Positions 19,605 to 26,677 of a stretch of DNA of 64,000 bases are shown here, in pieces. The stretch is from an uncultured Prevotella sp. GTDB taxonomy: Bacteria > Bacteroidota > Bacteroidia > Bacteroidales > Bacteroidaceae. Location of the stretch: the NCBI GenBank assembly GCA_900315765.1, contig ONAK01000004.1, forward strand, positions 39,847 through 103,846, read 5' to 3'. Both the position numbers and the translations under genes were made by a program. The stretch's first letter is position 1. Every line of letters begins with the position of its first letter. The notes under the pieces were generated by a model. The model was not told the DNA's origin. It searched no databases and was given only the letters and a program-made list of their open reading frames with translations.

Positions 19605-20295
19605 TATTGTCTAATATCTGTGTTAAGTCTGTTATCACTTTTCCGGCTGGCGACTCATCTACAGGGTCGTTAGTCCAGCCTTCGCCTTTAAACCAGATGG
19701 TGTGGCAACCAGCCTTGGCAGCAGGAATAATATCCTTATCCATGCTGTCGCCCACCACCACAACCTCGTCGGGTTGCATACCAAGTGCCTCGACACCCAG
19801 GGTGAAAATCTGAGGGTCGGGTTTGCGAACACCCACTACTGCACTCTCAATGATGGTATCAAAGATGCCATCGAACTTGAACTCTTGAAGCACAGTGGCG
19901 ATGTTGCCATAGAAATTGCTGACCAATACCATGGGATAGTGCTGTTTGAGTTGCAGCAACACCTCGCGACTCTTGGTGGTCTCTTTGCAGGTGATGGCGT
20001 AGAGATCATCCGTGAGTTTTTTTAGATAATAAGAGACAGAAGAAACATCATTTTTCTCCTGGAGATACTCCAGCTGGATGCGGATTTTGGTTTCTATCGT
20101 TTTATAGAACGTGAAATCGGGCTGGATGATGGGGTTCTTGCCAAGGGTACGCTCGGCATGCACATAGGCATCGCGGAAGTCGGCCTCGCTCACCGGCACC
20201 TGCAGGCGCTCATAAGCATGCCAGATGACCTTGCCCCAGTGCTGACCACCAGTATCAAGTGTTCCACCGTAATCAAAAATGTAACCTTTTACCAT
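19591..20295 (-). CDS. HAD-family phosphatase
   Basis: This 234-residue cytoplasmic protein has HAD motif I near residue 8 (FDYGGTLD, nucleophile Asp), a cap domain (about 20-95), motif II (LVSNFYGN), motif III Lys in VGVRKPDPQIF and motif IV in VVVGDSMDKDI. It should hydrolyse a phosphomonoester. Its place as the fourth gene of an operon with a nucleotidyltransferase, an ATP-grasp enzyme and a CDP-alcohol phosphatidyltransferase suggests it dephosphorylates a phosphorylated lipid headgroup or headgroup precursor; that is inference from context. It overlaps the next gene by 14 nt. The substrate cannot be told from sequence. Confidence 0.85.
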   Translation of the reverse strand: MVKGYIFDYGGTLDTGGQHWGKVIWHAYERLQVPVSEADFRDAYVHAERTLGKNPIIQPDFTFYKTIETKIRIQLEYLQEKNDVSSVSYYLKKLTDDLYAITCKETTKSREVLLQLKQHYPMVLVSNFYGNIATVLQEFKFDGIFDTIIESAVVGVRKPDPQIFTLGVEALGMQPDEVVVVGDSMDKDIIPAAKAGCHTIWFKGEGWTNDPVDESPAGKVITDLTQILDNNEEK

Positions 20296-20331
20296 TCTAA
20301 AATGTAAAAATTAGAAAATGTAAAAATTAAC
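20296..20331. repeat. AT-rich junction repeat (AAAATGTAAAAATT family)
   Basis: Two copies of a unit reading AAAATGTAAAAATTA on the plus strand fill the gap between the phosphatidyltransferase stop and the HAD start. Related units occur at 21241, 22052 and 51792. Confidence 0.7.
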
Positions 20332-20333
20332 AC

Positions 20334-21233
20334 TTACAACTTGGCACAGAGCGCCTCGTGCTTGGTGTGCATGTACATATACATCGCCTGGAAAACGGTG
20401 AGTTCAACGAGAGGATATACCCATGGACAATCCAACAGACAGGTGACATAGATGGTGATGGCACGGGTATTGAATGTCAACAGATTGGTGTACTTCATCA
20501 GGGGACGACTGCCTGCGAGGAACTGCTGACGAACAGTCTCATTGGGGTTCTGCTTCCATCGAGCGATGAACTTCTGGAACTCGGGGGTACGTTTCTCCTG
20601 ACTCTTGCAGTAGTTGGCATAGTTGAAATAGAAGGTACGTGCCAACAGATCGCTCTTGGGCAGCGACTCATAGGTCTCACGCTGCTGTTTGTAGTTATCA
20701 AGCTCAGAACCCTCCTTACCCAATAGGAAGAACAGGTGTATCTGACGGTAGTAATCAGCCAGAGAACTCTGATCGGAGTGAAACAGGAATCCTGCCACAG
20801 CGCACAGCACAAAGCCCCAGATGCCCCAGTTGGTATCCAAGAAAGGCATGGGCTGGTCCCACAGACGGTATACGATACCCAGGTAGATGCTCACAAACCA
20901 CAGGTCGCCAGCAAACCCATCGAGCATACGTCCTATCAGGGTTTTCTTGCCTGTGATGCGGGCCATCTGCCCATCAGTAGAATCGCAGAAATTAGCAAAC
21001 ATCAGCAGCAACACGCCATAGATGTTATGCATCAGATCGGTGTAAGAGAACATGACGCCTGCGCCTACACCCAAGAATATAGATATGATCGTGATCACGT
21101 TGGGGTGGACATCCAGTTTGTTCCAGAACAACGCAAACGCCAATCCTATGGGACGTGTAAAATGCACATCCAACCACTCTTCAGTATCTTCTGATTTAAA
21201 TGATAATTTCAATAATTCCTTAAAACTTGCCAT
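20334..21233 (-). CDS. CDP-alcohol phosphatidyltransferase family protein
   Basis: The 299-residue integral membrane enzyme has about six transmembrane helices. The CDP-alcohol motif is near residues 88-112: D-G-x2-A-R-x8-G-x3-D, seen as CDSTDGQMAR and GRMLDGFAGD. After the third Asp the spacing to the last Asp is four rather than the usual three residues. The family joins a CDP-activated alcohol or lipid to a second alcohol. A long cytoplasmic loop (about 165-240) is unusual for plain phosphatidylglycerol or phosphatidylserine synthases. It lies between the ATP-grasp and HAD genes of the same operon, so I infer a specialised headgroup rather than a housekeeping phospholipid. The acceptor is unknown. 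Confidence 0.85.
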   Translation of the reverse strand: MASFKELLKLSFKSEDTEEWLDVHFTRPIGLAFALFWNKLDVHPNVITIISIFLGVGAGVMFSYTDLMHNIYGVLLLMFANFCDSTDGQMARITGKKTLIGRMLDGFAGDLWFVSIYLGIVYRLWDQPMPFLDTNWGIWGFVLCAVAGFLFHSDQSSLADYYRQIHLFFLLGKEGSELDNYKQQRETYESLPKSDLLARTFYFNYANYCKSQEKRTPEFQKFIARWKQNPNETVRQQFLAGSRPLMKYTNLLTFNTRAITIYVTCLLDCPWVYPLVELTVFQAMYMYMHTKHEALCAKL

Positions 21234-21240
21234 TATTATC

Positions 21241-21283
21241 CTAATTTTTACATTGTCTCATTTTTTAATTTTTACATTGTCTC
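21241..21283. repeat. AT-rich junction repeat (AATGTAAAAATT family)
   Basis: Two units reading ACAATGTAAAAATTA-like on the minus strand span the end of the ATP-grasp gene. The unit supplies its last two codons (ACA ATG) and its TAA stop. Confidence 0.75.
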
Positions 21284-22048
21284 TACAAGAGACGCTATCG
21301 CTGTGGCTGCTTCTTCACGACAGCGGGAGAAGCTGGGCCAATCGTTGAAGTCGATGATACAGAACGAACCATTCTCACTGACGATACAGTCGCCACCATA
21401 CACCTTTATGCCAACAGTCTTAGCCAACTGTTCAACACAGGCCTGCATTGTCCCTGACTCGAACGGGAAATGACGGGCCTCGCCATTGCGGCGCTCATCG
21501 CCGAACTTAGAATCACCATCGTCGGTGGGATAGAAATAGCGGAAGAACCCGGTGCCGGCAACCCCATAGAACTTAACCAGATCGCCTGGCACATGGGCAC
21601 TGATGGTATACTGGGTGATGCCACGCTCTTCAAACTCATGTATCTTGCACTCCAGCTCGCCCTTGGTAACCGCATACTGTACATCGTCCTTACCCTGGGC
21701 TGCTGCATCGCCTCGCTTCAGCCAGTAGCCATAGTTGCCCTGACGCGGAGGCATGGGCATACCTATATGCTGCATGATGGTTTCGAGTTTGCATCGCGAG
21801 CAGTTCTCTATACCCAATGAGGAATTAATAGCGTTCAGATTCCTTAGTTTGTCTAAGGTCTCAGGCAGTCGACCCATGCTCATGACATGGTCATACTGCT
21901 CAGGTGCAAACGGCTGTTCCTCACTGACGATGTCAACCTGATGACCAGCAGTCATCAGTCGGACAGCTACAGAATCCAGTATCGCCCTATCCTTCTCTAC
22001 CGAGTTTGGAGAGAATATCTCAGCCCGTTGTACTAATAATATCTTCAC
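21272..22048 (-). CDS. ATP-grasp-fold protein in a lipid-headgroup operon
   Basis: The protein has 258 residues. The N-terminal part (MKILLVQRAEIF; DHVMSMGRLPETL) looks like a Rossmann-type pre-ATP-grasp lobe. The C-terminal half holds an ATP-grasp signature: VKVYGGDCIV-like and CIIDFNDWPSF, where the Asp and Asn would bind Mg-ATP. The central part includes TQYTISAHVPGDLVKFYGV. ATP-grasp enzymes make carboxylate-amine or related bonds, which is unusual next to a phosphatidyltransferase. It lies 34 nt after the nucleotidyltransferase gene and 38 nt before the phosphatidyltransferase gene. I infer that it adds or modifies an amine or acyl substituent on the headgroup, but nothing in the sequence names the substrate. 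It ends in Thr-Met from an AT-rich repeat. Confidence 0.75.
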   Translation of the reverse strand: MKILLVQRAEIFSPNSVEKDRAILDSVAVRLMTAGHQVDIVSEEQPFAPEQYDHVMSMGRLPETLDKLRNLNAINSSLGIENCSRCKLETIMQHIGMPMPPRQGNYGYWLKRGDAAAQGKDDVQYAVTKGELECKIHEFEERGITQYTISAHVPGDLVKFYGVAGTGFFRYFYPTDDGDSKFGDERRNGEARHFPFESGTMQACVEQLAKTVGIKVYGGDCIVSENGSFCIIDFNDWPSFSRCREEAATAIASLVETM

Positions 22049-22051
22049 GCT

Positions 22052-22092
22052 CCAATTATTACATTTTTACATTTTCCAATTTTTACATTGTC
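22052..22092. repeat. AT-rich junction repeat (AATGTAAAAATT family)
   Basis: Two to three units of the AATGTAAAAATT type fill the junction between the nucleotidyltransferase and ATP-grasp genes. They supply the last codons (ACA ATG) and TAA stop of the former. Confidence 0.75.
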
Positions 22093-22793
22093 AAAAAGTC
22101 CTCGGCTTTTTGAATATCACTGGCGTGATCGATATCCAGCACCTTAGAGAAGCCATAAGCCTTCAGTTGAAGCCCATCGCTGACCAGTGCACGCTGGAAA
22201 TTACGCATCCTGCTGTCGCCACGCTCAATGCATCGGCGCAGGGTGTCGATACTCTTCGGTGTGAGACCATAGATGCCCCCACTGATGTATTTGGGATGGT
22301 CGCAAGTGTCATAGAAACCTGTGATAGCCATCTCTCCGGTAGTACCGACATACAGCGGTTTCTCATCGTCGATATAGTCGGTCACGCCCATCAAGCCATC
22401 GCACTCACCTGCCTCAACCGACTGACTGAAGGTGCTGGCATAGACTTTGAACTCATCCTCGCGGAAAATGGTATCTACCGTGGTCAGGATAAACGGCTCA
22501 TCGCCGAGCCACTGACTGAGTTCCCACATGCTGTGCATAGAGCTGGGCGTGCTCTTCACAAGATACTTCAGGGGCACACGTCGTGCCTCTGCTATCTGTT
22601 TGAGATGTTCGGCAACAGCCGTCATCTGCTCATTACATATCACGCATATCTCGCTGGCATTGTTATCCATAAACACGCGTATCAGTCGGTCTATCAGCAT
22701 TTCGCCGCCCACTTTCACCAGGGGCTTCGGCGCTGCCACACCTTCCTGCACCAATCGCGATCCTTCGCCAGCAGCTATTATTGCATACTTCAT
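22083..22793 (-). CDS. nucleotidyltransferase (sugar-/alcohol-phosphate type)
   Basis: I start this 236-residue protein at the ATG at 22793, giving MKYAIIAAGEGSRL. The alternative upstream start is GTG. The nucleotide-binding signature AAGEGSRL and the K of PKPLVKVGG mark the NTP_transferase fold. LTTVDTIF near residue 100 supplies the metal-binding Asp, and VLDIDHASD is near the end. Such enzymes make NDP-activated sugars or alcohols (NTP + X-phosphate). As first gene of an operon with a CDP-alcohol phosphatidyltransferase, a CDP- or other NDP-activated headgroup is plausible, but the base specificity cannot be read. A TATCTTTG promoter lies 29 nt upstream. Confidence 0.8.
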   Translation of the reverse strand: MKYAIIAAGEGSRLVQEGVAAPKPLVKVGGEMLIDRLIRVFMDNNASEICVICNEQMTAVAEHLKQIAEARRVPLKYLVKSTPSSMHSMWELSQWLGDEPFILTTVDTIFREDEFKVYASTFSQSVEAGECDGLMGVTDYIDDEKPLYVGTTGEMAITGFYDTCDHPKYISGGIYGLTPKSIDTLRRCIERGDSRMRNFQRALVSDGLQLKAYGFSKVLDIDHASDIQKAEDFLTM

Positions 22794-22821
22794 CTTCACA
22801 AACTAAATCTAATTCAGAGTG

Positions 22822-22853
22822 CAAAGATAGACATTTCTTATGAAACGACGAAA
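22822..22853 (-). promoter_or_regulatory. promoter of the lipid-headgroup operon
   Basis: TATCTTTG (22822-22829, minus strand) with a TTTC at 22850-22853 after a 20-nt spacer. It lies inside an 11-bp inverted repeat (22816-22826 and 22855-22865) that may be an operator. Confidence 0.6.
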
Positions 22854-22891
22854 ACTTTGCACTCTTATTTAGGTTTTATTATCATAAAAAC

Positions 22892-22918
22892 AAAAAAAAG
22901 TAGAGCTTAACGCCCTAC
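22892..22918 (-). terminator. intrinsic terminator overlapping the head-GIN stop codon
   Basis: Minus strand GTAGGGC-GTTAA-GCTCTAC (7 bp, one G-U pair) followed by eight T. The TAA stop of the head-GIN gene lies in the loop, so the last codons form the 5' arm. Confidence 0.75.
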
Positions 22919-23689
22919 CTTTAAGTCACTGGAGTTGATATCACCCGAGCCTCGTTTTCGCATTTCATAATGCTGAACCCGACCCTTTAGATTGATGTCG
23001 CCTGAGCCTTGGAGGTCGGCATTGACCGTCCCACAACCACTGATAAACTCAATATCGATATCACCCGAGCCACGCAACTGGAGCTGGGTATTGACTGCAT
23101 TCATCTGTCGGATATCCAGATCGCCCGAGCCTATGAGGGTGGCAGATGTCTCACGGGTGTCGAGATGCTCAATATCCAAGTCGCCTGAACCTACCAGCTC
23201 TGCATCGCAGCGATCGCATACGACATCAGTGAACCTGACATCGCCCGAGCCCTTCAGTCGGATGTTAAGCACATCGGTATCTACAGGACTCTCGCTGATA
23301 AAATCGCCTGAGCCACTGAGGGTTACACCAACAAGATCGGGTGAAGAGACATATACAGCGAGTTCTTTATTGCCACCGAAACTCACATTTACGATACCCA
23401 GTTTACCCTTGTTGCGGATAGTGAGGGTGTTACCATTGACATCGGTAAGGATATTAGAGACAAGGTCTTTGGGGCCCTTTACACGTACAGAGAAACTATC
23501 GGCCTGCGTATAATACACCGTGGGAGAGCCGATGACCTCAATCTTCTCGAAGCCACGGATATCGCGTGTAGAGACATTCACCTCGTCGGAGGTGGTATAG
23601 CTCAAATTAAAACCACTGTTACCACAGGTGCTGCAAGAGCTCATAGCCATGACCACAAGGCCCAAAACAGGAAGCATGATCTTTTTCAT
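22907..23689 (-). CDS. head-GIN domain lipoprotein
   Basis: I start at the ATG at 23689 (MKKIMLPVLGLVVMAMSSCS). Residues 1-18 are a lipoprotein signal with the lipobox MSSC. About residues 45-245 form a right-handed beta-solenoid of the 'putative auto-transporter adhesin, head GIN' family. Nine or so GSGD turns recur about every 17-20 residues (LSGSGDF, LKGSGDV, LVGSGDL, LIGSGDL, LRGSGDI, LQGSGDI, KRGSGDI). The function of this family is unknown; the solenoid suggests a surface or periplasmic binding scaffold. It lies downstream of a histidine kinase on the same strand with about 75 nt between, and is closed by a terminator whose hairpin overlaps its stop. 260 residues. Confidence 0.8.
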   Translation of the reverse strand: MKKIMLPVLGLVVMAMSSCSTCGNSGFNLSYTTSDEVNVSTRDIRGFEKIEVIGSPTVYYTQADSFSVRVKGPKDLVSNILTDVNGNTLTIRNKGKLGIVNVSFGGNKELAVYVSSPDLVGVTLSGSGDFISESPVDTDVLNIRLKGSGDVRFTDVVCDRCDAELVGSGDLDIEHLDTRETSATLIGSGDLDIRQMNAVNTQLQLRGSGDIDIEFISGCGTVNADLQGSGDINLKGRVQHYEMRKRGSGDINSSDLKVGR

Positions 23690-23764
23690 ATCGAACATTA
23701 TTTAAACATTTCTACTCGTTTGACGGAACGATTGTAGAAAAAGTTGCACGCATAAGAAAAAAAA

Positions 23765-25015
23765 TTATCGCATTGGAATCTCTACCCAGAAACGCGAGCC
23801 CTCGCCAAGGATAGAATCGACACCAATAGAACCGCCAAGACTCTCGGCATGACTCTTGGCCACAGAAAGACCAAGACCGGTGCCTGGGATATACTCATCG
23901 ACCTTGACAAAGCGTTCGAAGATGCGCTTCTGGTCAGCCTCAGCAATACCCTTACCGGTATCAAGCACCCACAGCATAATCTTATCGCCCTGAGGCAAAT
24001 CGAAACCAAGGGTGATAGAGCCCTGGGCGGTGAACTTAACGGCATTCTGAACCAGATTGGTGACAATTTCCTTTACCTTATCAATATCGGTAGTCACCAT
24101 CAGCTCATTGATAGGGAACTGGGTAGCAAGGATAACAGCCTCCGGATCGACCATTCCCGAGAAGGAATCGACAATCTGACGAAGTACGGGAACAAGATTG
24201 ATCTGCTGTTTAACCAGACTCTTAGCCTCAGCCTCAACCTTCGACATGCTTACCAGACCATCAATAATACTGAGCAATTTGTAGTTATTTTTCTGAATCT
24301 CTGAAATCAGCTGATTACGATCCTCCTCGCTCTCAACAACCGGCAACAGATCGGCAAAACCCACAATCGCATTCAATGGGGTTCGGATTTCGTGACCCAT
24401 GTTAGCCAGGAAGGCCGTCTTCAAGCGGTCGCTCTCCTCAGCCTTGTTACGGGCAGCAATCAGCGAAGCCTCCATTTCCTTCTGAGCATCGATACGGAAA
24501 GAGGCACCCACCACCCGGGCAGGATTACCATTCTCATCGCGAGCAGATATCGTACCAAAGCTCTCCTCCCAATAAATAAGCCCCGACTTACCGGCCAACA
24601 CACGATAGGTCTCGTGATAAGAGAAGCTTTCGCCACTACACAAGTTATTGAGGGAAATACGAATACGCTGGGCATCGCTCTTGTCAATCAGATTGAACAA
24701 CTGTTCGATAGGAACCTCGGGGATAGAAACCAGATCGCCCCTGTCATCACGGAAATCAGCATCCACACCGATGGTGCGGCTCTTACAGTCGATATGCCAA
24801 GTACAGAGATGCATGGCCTTGAGCACAAACTCGTACTCAATACTATTCTGCTTCACCTTATCAAGGTCGCGAAGCTCACGTTTTAGTCTGCCACCAGCCC
24901 TACGCTGCAGGAAAAGCATGACGATAAGCGCAAGGAGTAGCACGATGCCGATAGCCCACAGCATCGGGATGAGATACTTGTTCTCTGTCGGGGTATAGAG
25001 TAGTAAACTATACAT
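23765..25015 (-). CDS. PAS-domain sensor histidine kinase
   Basis: The 416-residue protein has an N-terminal transmembrane helix (about 17-37), then a PAS-like domain (about 60-180, with YHETYRVLAGKSGLIYWEESFG). A HisKA domain carries the phospho-acceptor His near residue 207 (NMGHEIRTPLNAIVGF), and a HATPase_c domain spans about 290-416 (NLVQNAVKFT, LDTGKGIAE, GTGLGLSVAK). It is a classical membrane-bound histidine kinase with a small external part, so the PAS probably senses a cytoplasmic or membrane signal. No response regulator is next to it; the cognate regulator must be elsewhere. It runs divergently from the THUMP methyltransferase gene. Confidence 0.9.
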   Translation of the reverse strand: MYSLLLYTPTENKYLIPMLWAIGIVLLLALIVMLFLQRRAGGRLKRELRDLDKVKQNSIEYEFVLKAMHLCTWHIDCKSRTIGVDADFRDDRGDLVSIPEVPIEQLFNLIDKSDAQRIRISLNNLCSGESFSYHETYRVLAGKSGLIYWEESFGTISARDENGNPARVVGASFRIDAQKEMEASLIAARNKAEESDRLKTAFLANMGHEIRTPLNAIVGFADLLPVVESEEDRNQLISEIQKNNYKLLSIIDGLVSMSKVEAEAKSLVKQQINLVPVLRQIVDSFSGMVDPEAVILATQFPINELMVTTDIDKVKEIVTNLVQNAVKFTAQGSITLGFDLPQGDKIMLWVLDTGKGIAEADQKRIFERFVKVDEYIPGTGLGLSVAKSHAESLGGSIGVDSILGEGSRFWVEIPMR

Positions 25016-25035
25016 AGGTTCGTATTTTCAATGGG

Positions 25036-25043
25036 CAAAAGTA
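25036..25043 (-). promoter_or_regulatory. -7 element (TACTTTTG) for the PAS histidine kinase
   Basis: Minus-strand TACTTTTGCC lies 21 nt before the start codon and matches TAnnTTTG. The -33 is not clear. Confidence 0.45.
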
Positions 25044-25148
25044 AGTATTTTATTTGGAAAAACGACATTTTTAGCACGTTTTTTCATAAAAACAAAGTTT
25101 TTTTATTAGATTAACAATAAAAAAGCGTGTTTTTCGGCAACTTTGCAG

Positions 25149-25156
25149 TAACTTTG
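25149..25156 (+). promoter_or_regulatory. -7 element (TAACTTTG) for the THUMP methyltransferase
   Basis: TAACTTTGCACC lies 22 nt before the ATG at 25178, so the gene cannot start at the earlier in-frame codon at 25127. A second ACTTTGCA lies 11 nt upstream. Confidence 0.5.
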
Positions 25157-25177
25157 CACCCTGTAAACATTAATATA

Positions 25178-26677
25178 ATGGAAAAGTACGAATTGATTGC
25201 CAAAACGTTCATGGGACTGGAACCTGTGCTGGCAAAAGAGTTGACCCAATTGGGGGCTAGTGATGTAGAGATCGGTAGACGAATGGTATCGTTTACAGGT
25301 GATAAGGAAATGATGTATCGTGCAAACTTTCAGTTGCACACGGCTATCAGAATTCTGAAGCCTATACGCCATTTCAAAGCCAGAAGCGCTGACGACGTGT
25401 ATGATGAGATCAAAAAGATTGACTGGACCGAATATCTTGGTACAGACAAGACTTTTACTGTTGACTCGGTGGTATTCTCAGAGGAATTCCGCCACTCTAA
25501 GTTTGTTTCGTATAAGGTTAAGGATGCGATTGTAGACCAATTCCGCGAGAAGACCGGCAAACGCCCGAACATATCGATAAGCAACCCAGATATCAGACTG
25601 AACATGCACATTGCAGAAGACAAGTGCACACTGAGTCTGGACTCAAGTGGTGAGAGTCTGCACCGCCGTGGATACCGTCAGGAGAGTGTAGAGGCACCCC
25701 TGAACGAGGTACTGGCAGCAGGAATGATCCTGCTTTCAGGATGGCAGGCCGACACAGACTTCATCGACCCTATGTGCGGTAGTGGTACCCTACTGATTGA
25801 GGCTGCACTGATAGCCAAGAACATGGCACCGGGCCTGTTCCGCAAGGAGTTCGCCTTTGAGAAATGGCCTGACTTTGATGCAGATCTGTTTGATGAGATA
25901 TACAATGACGAGAGTCTGGAGCGCGAGTTCAACCACAAGATTTACGGCTACGATATTGACATGAAGGCTGTGAACACAGCTCGCATGAACGTAAAGGCTG
26001 CCGGACTGAGCGATATCATCAGCGTAGAGCAGCAGGACTTCAAGAACTTCACACAGCCTGCCAACAAGAGTATCATGATATCGAACCCACCTTATGGCGA
26101 GCGTATCTCAACACCCGACCTGTTGGGTACCTATAAGATGATAGGTGAGCGACTGAAGCACCAGTTCAAGGGCAACGATGCCTGGATACTGAGCTATCGC
26201 GAGGAGTGCTTCGACCAGATAGGACTGAAGCCAAGCATCAAGATTCCGCTTTACAATGGCAGTCTGGAGTGCGAGTTCCGCAAATATCAGATGTTTGACG
26301 GTAAGCTGAAGGACTTCCGCTCAGAGGGCGGTATCGTGAAGACCGAAGAGGAGAAGCGCCAGATGGCCGAGAAGCACCGCTTTAAGAAAGAGCGCGAATT
26401 CAAGAAGCGCCTGGAAGAAAAAGAGGAGAACGAAGAGGCCGACATCCTGAGCTTCACCTTCCACCGTCACGACCTGAGCAAGAACCGTGGAGGTCATGAG
26501 AGCTTCGATCGCAGCGGTAAAGAGCGCAGAGAGCGCAAGGATTTTGGCAAAGGCGACCGCAAGGAGTATGGTAAAGGCAAGGACCGCAAGGACTTCAAGC
26601 GCGGTGGCAAACGCGACTTCGGTAAAGGCAAGGACTTCGGAGGCAAGAAAAGGAGATTTGATGATGATGAAGATTAA
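25178..26677 (+). CDS. THUMP-domain class I SAM-dependent RNA methyltransferase with basic tail
   Basis: The ATG at 25178 (MEKYELIAKTFMGLEP) is chosen because the -7 promoter element lies between it and the earlier in-frame start. The protein has 499 residues. The THUMP domain is at about 45-155. The UPF0020/RlmL-type methyltransferase domain spans about 160-385, with the SAM-binding FIDPMCGSGTLLIEAA and the catalytic motif SNPPYGERI. Such enzymes make N2-methylguanosine in 23S rRNA (RlmL type). Residues about 400-499 are a low-complexity K/R/D/G/F-rich tail with many GKD and RKDF units, probably disordered and RNA-binding. Its stop overlaps the start of the S9 peptidase gene by up to 17 nt. 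Confidence 0.9.
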   Translation: MEKYELIAKTFMGLEPVLAKELTQLGASDVEIGRRMVSFTGDKEMMYRANFQLHTAIRILKPIRHFKARSADDVYDEIKKIDWTEYLGTDKTFTVDSVVFSEEFRHSKFVSYKVKDAIVDQFREKTGKRPNISISNPDIRLNMHIAEDKCTLSLDSSGESLHRRGYRQESVEAPLNEVLAAGMILLSGWQADTDFIDPMCGSGTLLIEAALIAKNMAPGLFRKEFAFEKWPDFDADLFDEIYNDESLEREFNHKIYGYDIDMKAVNTARMNVKAAGLSDIISVEQQDFKNFTQPANKSIMISNPPYGERISTPDLLGTYKMIGERLKHQFKGNDAWILSYREECFDQIGLKPSIKIPLYNGSLECEFRKYQMFDGKLKDFRSEGGIVKTEEEKRQMAEKHRFKKEREFKKRLEEKEENEEADILSFTFHRHDLSKNRGGHESFDRSGKERRERKDFGKGDRKEYGKGKDRKDFKRGGKRDFGKGKDFGGKKRRFDDDED

